64,000 nucleotides of DNA from Alphaproteobacteria bacterium (GTDB lineage Bacteria; Pseudomonadota; Alphaproteobacteria; Rhodospirillales; Magnetospirillaceae): contig JAJPHO010000111.1 of assembly GCA_021325215.1 (NCBI GenBank), positions 1 through 64,000 on the forward strand, in the 5' to 3' direction. The position numbers were made by a program, and so were the translations under genes. Below, in pieces: positions 36,818-43,747 of the stretch; the stretch's first letter is position 1; each line of letters begins with the position of its first letter. Under the pieces are notes generated by a model, which saw nothing but the letters and a program-made list of their open reading frames with translations, did not search any database and was not told the origin of the DNA.

Positions 36818-37143
36818 GGCGAACTCACGAAGTTCAGCATCAGCTTTGCGTATCCGTGGCCGTCCGGACGAACCTCGCGGACCACATAGGTCGTGTTGAC
36901 GCTAGCGACCGAGACGCGGTCGTTTTGGACAGGCGGCACCGGGAAGGCCGCCAGGCGAACACCCAGAACGGGAAGTTCCGTGGTGATCGCGCTGGCGCCG
37001 TCGATCAGCTCCAATTCACGGTAGGCTTCGTCGAAGACACCCGTGATCAAGTAGGAGCCGCCGGCGGCCGGCAGGTAGGTCGCCGGCTCGCCGAACACGC
37101 CCATCAGCGGCCCCAGGACCATCGCGTCCCAGTTGACCGCCAC
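36814..37143 (-). CDS. Head-tail joining protein (gpFII-like)
   Basis: A 109-residue small beta protein (MAVNWDAMVLGPLMGVFG, then GVFDEAYRELELIDG) like the phage head-tail attachment family of lambda gpFII, which forms the ring between head and tail. GTG start at 37143. Only 38 bp separate it from the divergent tube gene at 37182; within those bases lies the point where the module changes strand. Confidence 0.65.
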   Translation of the reverse strand: MAVNWDAMVLGPLMGVFGEPATYLPAAGGSYLITGVFDEAYRELELIDGASAITTELPVLGVRLAAFPVPPVQNDRVSVASVNTTYVVREVRPDGHGYAKLMLNFVSSP

Positions 37144-37181
37144 GATCAGTCGCCCTTGGACCGGCGAAAGGAGCGACCTTT

Positions 37182-37559
37182 ATGGCCGATACCACCAACC
37201 GGCTCGCGGGTACGGCGAGCCTGACCATTGACGGGGTCGCCTATTCCGTCTCGGGCGATTTCGCCTACAACCCGGGCAGTGTCTCGCGTGAGACGTTGTC
37301 CGGCATGGATGCCGTCCACGGCTACAAAGAGAAGCCGATGGCGCCCTATATCGTGGCGACCATCCGCGACTCCGGCGGCCTGACCGTGGCGGATTTCAAC
37401 GCCATGACCAACAACACGATTTCTGCCCAGCTCGCCAACGGCAAGCTGATCATCGGCCGCAATATGTGGACGGTCGGCGATGCGCAGGAAGTGAAGTCGG
37501 AAGAGGGCACCTTGGAGGTGCGCTGGGAAGGCTTCCAGGGCAGCGTGACGGAGAACTGA
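37182..37559 (+). CDS. Phage tail tube protein (Mu gpM-like)
   Basis: A 125-residue tail tube protein (PF10618-like): TNRLAGTASLTIDGVAYSVS, then RETLSGMDAVHGYKEKPMAP and the end EVRWEGFQGSV. It forms the inner tube of contractile tails. AAAGGAG precedes the ATG. It is the first of three plus-strand genes in an otherwise minus-strand phage region, and its usual partner, the sheath gene, lies on the other strand 1.2 kb away. Confidence 0.85.
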   Translation: MADTTNRLAGTASLTIDGVAYSVSGDFAYNPGSVSRETLSGMDAVHGYKEKPMAPYIVATIRDSGGLTVADFNAMTNNTISAQLANGKLIIGRNMWTVGDAQEVKSEEGTLEVRWEGFQGSVTEN

Positions 37560-37563
37560 GACC

Positions 37564-37866
37564 ATGAGCACCGAAAACGGCGCCTCGGCCATCCCCGAGG
37601 AAGAAAAGTCCCTCACCCTGCGCAAGCCGATCAAGCTGCAGGACCGCGAGATCAAAACGATCACGCTGCGCGAGCCGACGGCCTATGAGATCGAGCAGGT
37701 CAGCAAGCGGGCCGAGAAAAGCTCGCAGGGCTCGAACATCCTGCTGATTTCGCTGGTCTCCGGGATCACCGAGGGCGAGATCGGAAAAATGTCGATCCGG
37801 GACTTCAACGAGGCGATGAGCTACGTCTCCGGTTTTTTTTCCAACGACCAAAAAACTGGCAGCTAG
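37564..37866 (+). CDS. Tail assembly chaperone, short form (Mu gp41-like)
   Basis: A 100-residue tail assembly chaperone (TAC_7 type): EEEKSLTLRKPIKLQDREIK, then TLREPTAYEIEQVSKRAEKS. It binds the tape measure during tail assembly and is not kept in the virion. It starts five bases after the tube gene. A T8 run at 37833-37840, shortly before its stop, gives a slippery site for making the longer form. Confidence 0.8.
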   Translation: MSTENGASAIPEEEKSLTLRKPIKLQDREIKTITLREPTAYEIEQVSKRAEKSSQGSNILLISLVSGITEGEIGKMSIRDFNEAMSYVSGFFSNDQKTGS

Positions 37867-37988
37867 TCCTCGCCGGTTTGACCAAGTTCTACGGCTGGGG
37901 CCCCCGCGATGCGTGGGGCCTCACCTGGACTGAATTACTCTGGTGGAATAGCCAGGCGCTTCTTCTCAAGAAGGCGGCGGAGCCGTAA
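37564..37988 (+). CDS. Tail assembly chaperone, long form by -1 frameshift
   Basis: Shifting back one base at T_TTT_TTT (37833-37839) continues the chaperone for another 49 codons, to TAA at 37986-37988. The added sequence, NWQLVLAGLTKFYGWGPRDA then WTELLWWNSQALLLKK, is clearly protein-like and matches the second part of gpG-T-type chaperones; it has no start codon of its own. It ends five bases before the tape measure gene. The shift is a known, conserved feature of tail chaperone genes. Confidence 0.7.
37833..37839 (+). other. Slippery heptamer T TTT TTT for programmed -1 frameshift
   Basis: In the zero frame the codons are GGT TTT TTT TCC, so the heptamer has the canonical X XXY YYZ phase; stepping back gives TTC CAA and the long chaperone form. 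No strong downstream pseudoknot was searched for by calculation. Confidence 0.65.
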
Positions 37989-37993
37989 TCCCG

Positions 37994-38593
37994 ATGGCCA
38001 ATCAGTTCCAAATCGTGATCGCGGCTGTCGATCGCGCGACGGCGACCGTCCGCAAGGTCAATGCGTCCTTCAGCCAACTGACCAGGCCGATCGGCCAGGT
38101 GCAGGCTGCTGTCGGGCGCTTCGGTAAAGAAATGGGGTTCGACCGCGTCGCCCGGGGCATGGGTGACGTCGGTCGCGCCGCCGGCGATGTGGCCAGCAAG
38201 GTGTCGGCGATCGCCGCGCCGCTGGCTGCCGTTGCCGGCGTCGGCAGTGTCGCCGCAGTCGCGGCGTTAGCGACCGAATGGGGGCGGCTGGGCGCTGAGA
38301 TCAGCCGCAGTGCGGTCGGCATCGGCGTCACCACCGATCAGCTGCAGACCTTGCGCGGCGCTGCTCGGGTTTCCTTTCAGGGGACGAGGATTTTCACGGG
38401 GATGACGGCGGCGGCGAACTGCGAGTTCGACCCGGAGAAGACCTCGATCGTCCCTTCGATCCAGCAGTTCTGCACCAGGCCGCCGAGGGTCTGGGTCGGC
38501 AGGCCGCACGGCTTGAGCACCTTCTCGACAGCGTCGATCGCCGCGTTGAGCTTCGGATCGGCCGAGACCTTGTCGTCGGTGTTGCTGACGTAG
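37994..38593 (+). pseudogene. Tail tape measure protein, cut after ~125 residues
   Basis: The N-terminus of a Mu gp42-like tape measure: ANQFQIVIAAVDRATATVRK, then GVTTDQLQTLRGAAR. Tape measures are normally 600-1000 residues. Here homology stops at about 38370, where the sequence becomes the antisense of the tail terminator gene; the open frame runs on to 38593 but those residues have no meaning. This is the right join of the rearranged block. The product could not set tail length. Confidence 0.8.
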
Positions 38594-38802
38594 ATCGTCA
38601 GCTGGGCGCCGAGCGTGTGGACGGCCGGGAGCCCCAGCTGCTGCTTGATGGGCTGCTTGTCGACCGTCATGAACAGGGCGTCATAATCGGCCGGGTTCAT
38701 GTTGGCCGGCAGCCTCAGCTTGCGGGACACCGTCTTGAACTGCGTCCCCGACAGGGTCATCAGCAGATTGAACAGGGCGGTGTAATAGGTCTCGCGGACC
38801 AT
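38377..38802 (-). CDS. Tail terminator/minor tail protein (siphophage module)
   Basis: A 141-residue protein (MVRETYYTALFNLLMTLSG, LRLPANMNPADYDALFM, then VNTD-like VSNTDDKVSADPKLN) fitting the tail-completion family next to gp10-like genes in HK97/GTA-type phages. Its start overlaps the stop of the gp10-like gene (TGATG). Tube and tape measure genes should follow on this strand; instead, straight after its stop, the DNA becomes the inverted end of a foreign tape measure gene. Confidence 0.65.
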   Translation of the reverse strand: MVRETYYTALFNLLMTLSGTQFKTVSRKLRLPANMNPADYDALFMTVDKQPIKQQLGLPAVHTLGAQLTIYVSNTDDKVSADPKLNAAIDAVEKVLKPCGLPTQTLGGLVQNCWIEGTIEVFSGSNSQFAAAVIPVKILVP

Positions 38803-39305
38803 CAGTTCTCTCCTCCTGCGGCGCGCAGAGCTGCGGCCTTGATGCGTTCGATGATGCCGGCCGCCTCCGCCGCCAGGGCGGCACGCAGATAGGACCGAGG
38901 CGCCTGGTCGACCTGGCGGGTGTGCTGCCGCACCACGACTTCACGCGGCGAGATCGGGCGGCCGAAAGCCTGGGTGATTTCCCGAAGGTGTTCCCTCACG
39001 TCCTCGGTGCCGGTGAAGCCGTATTCCCAGAACCCGGCATAGCCCGCATCACCGAGATTGACGCCCACCGCCGCCTCGACGCTGTCGCCGCCGGCGTGCA
39101 GCTCGAGTTCATGGACCGAGCGGCGCAAACGGCCGCTGCGAATGCCCAGCACCTGGCCGGACAGGTACTCATCCTTGATGACCTCGACCAGGTGCAGGGC
39201 CTCCATGTGGACCTGGGCCTCGAGCGCCAGGCGCACCTCGGCCGGGATCTGCTGGAAGTGGGCGATGGCCTCCTCGATGCCGACGCTTTCGACCTCGACG
39301 CTCAT
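38802..39305 (-). CDS. HK97 gp10-like head-tail/tail protein
   Basis: A 167-residue protein of the HK97-gp10 kind: IEEAIAHFQQIPAEVRLALE, GIRSGRLRRSVHELEL and GYAGFWEYGFTG (GxxxxxxEFGT-like). The start at 39305 overlaps the connector stop (ATGA); the longer frame is antisense noise. Such proteins complete the head-tail joint. Between 120 and 167 lies a helical Ala-rich tail with a conserved RSYLRAAL. Confidence 0.78.
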   Translation of the reverse strand: MSVEVESVGIEEAIAHFQQIPAEVRLALEAQVHMEALHLVEVIKDEYLSGQVLGIRSGRLRRSVHELELHAGGDSVEAAVGVNLGDAGYAGFWEYGFTGTEDVREHLREITQAFGRPISPREVVVRQHTRQVDQAPRSYLRAALAAEAAGIIERIKAAALRAAGGEN

Positions 39306-39859
39306 ATCGGGGCCACCCGGCGGTAGTTCGCCAAGATCGAGGCGGCCCGCGGCGGCATGTCGCGGATGATGTAGGAGGTGGTCTCGCCGGCGATCGCCTG
39401 GGACGACATGCCGATCCGGGCGCCTTCGCGATAGCAATAGGCCACGATCTCGTTGACCCCTCGGGTTACCGAGGCGGGGATCTCGGCGAAGCCGGCCTGC
39501 AGATCGATCTCGACGTTGCCCAGACCGCGCGTGAACCGATAACCCCGCAGCATCAGCAGCTTCGGCGTGAAGAAATAGCCGGGCTGGCTGGCGCTGCTGC
39601 TGAATGGGATCGACTGGCCGTCGATCGTGAGGGAATTGATCGAGACGACCGGCTGGTTCTGGAACGGCATCTTCACGTTGTTGTTGCCGTCGCGGATCTC
39701 GACGTAGTCCTGCAGGGCGAACTGGCGATTGCACCAGTCCTCGGCGAACGACGACGCCTCGGTGATCAGCTCGGCCAGCAACGATTCGTCATCGTTGCCG
39801 GCGGCGAGCTTCAGCAAGGCTTCGACGTTGGCCAGGGTGGTGAGATCGCCAGTCGCCAC
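39302..39859 (-). CDS. Head-tail connector (gp6-like)
   Basis: A 185-residue connector protein: the N-terminal helices (LTTLANVEALLKLA, DDESLLAELITEASSFAEDW) and the following beta part with VVSINSLTIDG are typical of gp6-like connectors that form the ring under the portal. GTG start at 39859, just past the stop of the previous gene. It sits between the capsid and gp10-like genes as in HK97-type phages. Confidence 0.78.
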   Translation of the reverse strand: MATGDLTTLANVEALLKLAAGNDDESLLAELITEASSFAEDWCNRQFALQDYVEIRDGNNNVKMPFQNQPVVSINSLTIDGQSIPFSSSASQPGYFFTPKLLMLRGYRFTRGLGNVEIDLQAGFAEIPASVTRGVNEIVAYCYREGARIGMSSQAIAGETTSYIIRDMPPRAASILANYRRVAPI

Positions 39860-39862
39860 GGC

Positions 39863-40162
39863 TTATTTGGCCTTCTGCAGGTCGGCGAGCTGCTTCTTCA
39901 GCTCCTCGTTTTCCTTGGCCAGCGTCGAGTCGGCCAGCTGGCGCTTCAGCTCGGCGTTCTCGGCCTCGAGGGCGGCGCGCTGTGCGGCGTCCTGGTTGGC
40001 CTTCTCGGTCTGGTCGGCTTCGTCTTCCAGCAGGAGACCGTGGGCTTTCAGGGCGACGACGTGGCCGTCCTCGATCTCGAACAAGCCCTTCTTGTTGGGC
40101 TTGTACTCCTTGCCCTCGTGGGACACGCTGGTGTGGCCCGACAGCGACTTCATCAGTTTCAT
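39863..40162 (-). CDS. Small coiled-coil phage protein after the capsid gene
   Basis: A 99-residue protein. The N-terminal half is a compact basic domain (TSVSHEGKEYKPNKKGLFEI...), the C-terminal ~50 residues a strict leucine-zipper-like coiled coil (LEAENAELKRQLADSTLAKE). The start is set at 40162; the longer frame covers the capsid end in antisense. Position after the capsid gene suggests a head-completion or decoration role; the family is not certain. Confidence 0.6.
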   Translation of the reverse strand: MKLMKSLSGHTSVSHEGKEYKPNKKGLFEIEDGHVVALKAHGLLLEDEADQTEKANQDAAQRAALEAENAELKRQLADSTLAKENEELKKQLADLQKAK

Positions 40163-40212
40163 TGCGCTTCTTTGCTCCAGAAAGTGGGGGGGTGCCTTTG
40201 CACCCCGCCCGG

Positions 40213-41748
40213 TTAGCCGTTGGCGATGTTGTTGATGACCACCGTCGACGGCGGGAAGAAGTGCTGCAGGACGCCGCGGATATAGACGCCGTACTCGTAG
40301 CGGCGCCGGACGCGCGGCCACAGAGTGGCGAACCAGTTCTGGATCGGCAGGAACCGCTTGACGCTGGGCACGTCGTTCAGCGGATAGGGCAGCACGTTGG
40401 TGTCGAAGATCACCGTGCCGGGCGCCAGATCCGGGTGGCAGACGATCGGGACCACCTTCGCGCCCTGGCCGGTCTTGGCGTCATAGTTGTTGCCGAACTT
40501 GTTCAGGTAGGCCGTGACCAGGTCGCCGCCCATGATGTTGCCCTGGTTGGCGGTGATGACGAACCGCTGCGCGCCGGAACCGCTGGGCGAGGACAGCACC
40601 TTCTGGGTGATGTTCTCCTGTTCCTGGCTGGAGACGTAGATCACGCTCGGGCCGAGGCGCAGGTTGTCCCACATCCATTTGGTGACCAGGTCGAACTCGA
40701 CGATGCCGCCCTTGCCATCCGCGGTCAGCGGCGTCCCGGTGCCGGCGGCGCCGGTGGGCATCGAGTAGGTGAAGGTGCCCATGCCCTGCTTGGCGTTGAT
40801 GGCGATCAGGCCGTCGCACTCCAGCGAATTCTGGCTGAAGTCCGTGGCGGCCGCGCCGAGCGAGGCGGCGGTCTGGGTGCCGGTCGCCGCGGCGGTGATC
40901 AGCACCGAGTTGATGGTGGTGATCGCGCCCAGGGTCTCGGCGCCGGCCGCGCCCCAGAACCACGCCCAGGCGACCACGCCGGCGGTGGCGGGCGTGGTCG
41001 CGGTGATCGAGTTGGTGGCGCCGGCGCCGGTGGTCACGGTGGCATTCGGCGAGCGCGGGCCGGTGCCGCCGCCGTAATTGTCGATCGAGCCATCCATGTT
41101 GGTGCGCGCGACCAGGCCCGGGACGCCGGCGGCGATCGAGCCGTTGCGGAAGCCGGACAGGGTCAGCGGGGCGACGATGACCGAGATGGTCTGGGTGGCG
41201 CCCAAGCTGCCGCCGGTGGTGGCGGTGGCCAGGGACGGCGCGGCCGGCCGGGCCAGGGCGTAAGTGCCCTGACCGCCCAGCACGACGCGCTCCATGCTGA
41301 TCCGGACGGCGAACAGCAGGTTCGCCTGGGCCCGGGCCAGGAGGTCCAGATAGTCCTTGGCGGCGTCGCGCGCCTCGTCCGTGACGAAGTCGTCATGGCC
41401 GAAGGACTTGTAGGCGGCATAATAGTCGGCGGTGCTCGTGGTGATCGCCCCGCCGCGGTTGCCTTCCGAGAGGCCCGCCGACATGCCCGTGGTGTTGATG
41501 CCGGTGACCGCCTTCCAGTTGGCCTGGATGCCGCCGGCGGGCTGTTCGTCGTCCGACATGGACAGCGAGTTCATGATCGGCGTGATGACCGGGAACAGGG
41601 ACAGCGCCGGCTTCATCAGCGAATAGTTCTGGATGCCGGTGGTGGCGCCGGTCGGTTGGAACCACGCCTTGATCATATCCTCGGCGGTGTCGCCAGCACC
41701 GCGCATGAGGTTCATCGTTTCTTCGGTAACAGCAGCCTGGTTGAACAT
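40213..41748 (-). CDS. Major capsid protein
   Basis: A 511-residue capsid protein of the long, beta-rich kind found in rhizobial and Mu-like siphophages: MKPALSLFPVITPIMNSLS, GHDDFVTDEARDAAKDYLD, then Gly/Ala-rich domains. Close to the C-terminus it has VPSVKRFLPIQNWFATLWPR and a region with YEYGVYIRGVLQHFFPP. GGAG lies eight bases before the ATG at 41748. It follows the protease/scaffold gene by 18 bases. Length is in the usual range and no break is seen. Confidence 0.78.
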   Translation of the reverse strand: MFNQAAVTEETMNLMRGAGDTAEDMIKAWFQPTGATTGIQNYSLMKPALSLFPVITPIMNSLSMSDDEQPAGGIQANWKAVTGINTTGMSAGLSEGNRGGAITTSTADYYAAYKSFGHDDFVTDEARDAAKDYLDLLARAQANLLFAVRISMERVVLGGQGTYALARPAAPSLATATTGGSLGATQTISVIVAPLTLSGFRNGSIAAGVPGLVARTNMDGSIDNYGGGTGPRSPNATVTTGAGATNSITATTPATAGVVAWAWFWGAAGAETLGAITTINSVLITAAATGTQTAASLGAAATDFSQNSLECDGLIAINAKQGMGTFTYSMPTGAAGTGTPLTADGKGGIVEFDLVTKWMWDNLRLGPSVIYVSSQEQENITQKVLSSPSGSGAQRFVITANQGNIMGGDLVTAYLNKFGNNYDAKTGQGAKVVPIVCHPDLAPGTVIFDTNVLPYPLNDVPSVKRFLPIQNWFATLWPRVRRRYEYGVYIRGVLQHFFPPSTVVINNIANG

Positions 41749-41766
41749 CAAAAGTGCTCCGTGGGG

Positions 41767-43290
41767 TTAGGACTTCATCGCCAGCCGCACCAGCGCGGTG
41801 GTCTTGTCGGGGCCGTCCGGCATGGCGTCGATCGCGGCCTGTTCGGCGGCGATGTCTTTGGTCTTGTCGGCTTGGCCCTGGCCATGGTCGGCGCCTTTCG
41901 ACACCGCGCCCGGGGTGGCACTGGTGCGCGCGGGGCCGCCCTGCTCGGGCAAGCCCTCGAGTTGGTGGATGCGCTTTTGCATGTCGTCGCGCTCGGCCGT
42001 GACATCGGCGAGAAGGGCGCGGGTGCTGGCCAGGTCGCCGGCGATTTTCACCATGTTGGTCAAGCCGCCGCCGTCATGGGCGCAGCAGGCGCCGAGCTGG
42101 GCGGCCTGGTCATGGATGGACTGGACGAAGGCGCTCACGCCGGCATCGCCGGCGATCGCCTTGGCCATGTCGAGAATGGGGGCGGCCTTTTCCATGTCGG
42201 CGGCGATCGTGGCGTCGATCGGGATGGCATCGACCTGGGCCTGCAGCGCCGCCATGGCTTCGCTGGTTTCCTCGGCCGACATGGCGTTGAGGATTACGGT
42301 GCCTTGCTTCACCCAGGCCGCGAGCTGGGCGGGCACCTTGGAGCCGTCGCGCTCGGCGCTGGCCTCCCAGGTCGCGTCGGACACCAGCCAGGTCAGGCAC
42401 TCCAGCAGTTCGGCCAGGCGGCTCACATTGCCGAGGCCCTTCTGCATGGTCGACCCGGCCCAGCCTTCCGGCAGCAGGTCGGTCGCCTCGAGCGCCAGGG
42501 CGCGCTCGGTGATCCAGGTCTGCGCGGCGGCCTGGTCGGCGGCATAGCCGTGGGCCGACACCGCGATCTCGACATCGGCCCGGGCGGCGATCGGGAATGA
42601 GCCGTCATCCATGGCCTCGCCCTTCGCCGCCAGCGCCAGGCGCTCCTGCGCGTCATAGTCGCGCTTCAGCATGGCGTCGGGGCCGGCCTCGGGGAACAGC
42701 ACCTTCAGCATGTCGGCGCCCTGGGCCGTCAGGATCTGGCGGTACTCGTTCAGATCCTCGGCGTCGACCAGCAGGGAACCGACATAGCGCGATTGGGCGT
42801 CGAGGCCGCCATCCACGAATTCCAGCGCGACCTCGGTCCCGTCCGCTTTCAGCATGACGGCGCCGCCCGGGTTGCACGGCAGGTCCACGATGCTCAGCTC
42901 GTTGATCTTGCCGGCGGTATAACGGGTATAGGGGCCGTCGCGCCACTTGCGGCCGTACTTGCCGCCCTGGCTGATGCCGGTCAGCACCCCCGTCTCGACC
43001 TTCAGCATCGTGTCGTCGTCGAGCACTTCGATTTCGAACTCGAACGCCTTCTCGGCGTCGAGGCAGTCGAGGCGCACCACGCGGCCGGCCGCCTTCAGGC
43101 CGTGCATCTCGCGCACATTGCCGTAGCTCAGGCCGCCCGAGGCCTTCTGCATGGTCTGGGACCACTCCAGAAAAGCCGGCTTGGACGAGTCATAGTCCAA
43201 GACCATGTTCGCCCGATCGGGCGTTTCATCGAGACGGGCGATGATGATGCGCCGGGCGGCATCGACCTTCAGCAGCGGAATGAACAACAT
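41767..43290 (-). CDS. Prohead protease/scaffold (XkdF-like)
   Basis: A 507-residue protein. The first ~165 residues resemble XkdF-type prohead proteases: DYDSSKPAFLEWSQTMQKA, GLSYGNVREMHGLKAAGRVV, INELSIVDLPCNP; His and Ser candidates sit in VREMHG and NELSIVD. The rest is a long helical, Ala-rich region with a coiled coil (TAERDDMQKRIHQLEG), a likely scaffold that guides capsid assembly and is then removed. It opens the capsid operon after a 455-bp gap. Confidence 0.7.
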   Translation of the reverse strand: MLFIPLLKVDAARRIIIARLDETPDRANMVLDYDSSKPAFLEWSQTMQKASGGLSYGNVREMHGLKAAGRVVRLDCLDAEKAFEFEIEVLDDDTMLKVETGVLTGISQGGKYGRKWRDGPYTRYTAGKINELSIVDLPCNPGGAVMLKADGTEVALEFVDGGLDAQSRYVGSLLVDAEDLNEYRQILTAQGADMLKVLFPEAGPDAMLKRDYDAQERLALAAKGEAMDDGSFPIAARADVEIAVSAHGYAADQAAAQTWITERALALEATDLLPEGWAGSTMQKGLGNVSRLAELLECLTWLVSDATWEASAERDGSKVPAQLAAWVKQGTVILNAMSAEETSEAMAALQAQVDAIPIDATIAADMEKAAPILDMAKAIAGDAGVSAFVQSIHDQAAQLGACCAHDGGGLTNMVKIAGDLASTRALLADVTAERDDMQKRIHQLEGLPEQGGPARTSATPGAVSKGADHGQGQADKTKDIAAEQAAIDAMPDGPDKTTALVRLAMKS

Positions 43291-43745
43291 GGATCTCGAC
43301 GGCCCCTAAAAGCCGCGCCGCCGCAACCGGCGGCACGCGGAATGAGCCTTGAGATTAGGGAAGGGCGAAATGGTGCATCACCCTGACAGGTGTCAGGGGG
43401 GCGGCCGTTCTCAGGTGCGGGAAGAAGGTCACGGTGCCACGATGGCGGCGCGGCGACAACAGGCTCGATTCGTCCGAGCCGATTTTATGGCCGTGGGTGC
43501 GAGTCGACCCCATACCTGCCGCGACGGGGCGCCGAATCTTTTAAAGATGAATTTAAACGGTCCTGGCGCGGTTGGCGGGCCTATTCCACCTCGGGGCCAC
43601 ACCCCCGGTCACAGAAATGACCCGACCTCCGGGGCGGTTGCGGCAAGACCCACCCGGGCTTATAATCAGGTTTCCCACCTCGGACCGCCGGACAACTCGA
43701 GACGGCGCCGAGCGTAGAGCCGGCCGGGGCTAACCCCTGGCCGGC
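43291..43745. promoter_or_regulatory. 455-bp gap with a likely late promoter region
   Basis: No supported gene lies between the protease start and the portal/MuF stop. An AT-rich island at about 43535-43557, with the dyad TCTTTTAAAGA (43537-43547) and a following TTTAAA, stands out in GC-rich DNA and could be the promoter of the leftward capsid operon. The rest is GC-rich, with short Pro/Arg-rich frames that do not look coding. Confidence 0.4.
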
Positions 43746-43747
43746 TC
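43717..43747 (-). terminator. Strong GC hairpin after the portal/MuF gene
   Basis: GAGCCGGCC-GGGG pairs with CCCC-TGGCCGGCTC around a CTAA loop with one bulged base, and overlaps the stop codon at 43746-43748. A long GC stem, but no T-run follows in the minus direction. Confidence 0.45.

Noticed and set aside
37146-37664. 172-codon minus frame
   Set aside because: Antisense of the tube and chaperone genes; only its end, next to the joining gene, could be a leftover gene tail.
39982-42600. 872-codon plus frame
   Set aside because: Antisense across three head genes; Gly/Arg-rich shadow.
43349-43717. 122-codon plus frame in the 455-bp gap
   Set aside because: Pro/Arg/Gly-rich, no convincing ribosome site, against the direction of the head operon.
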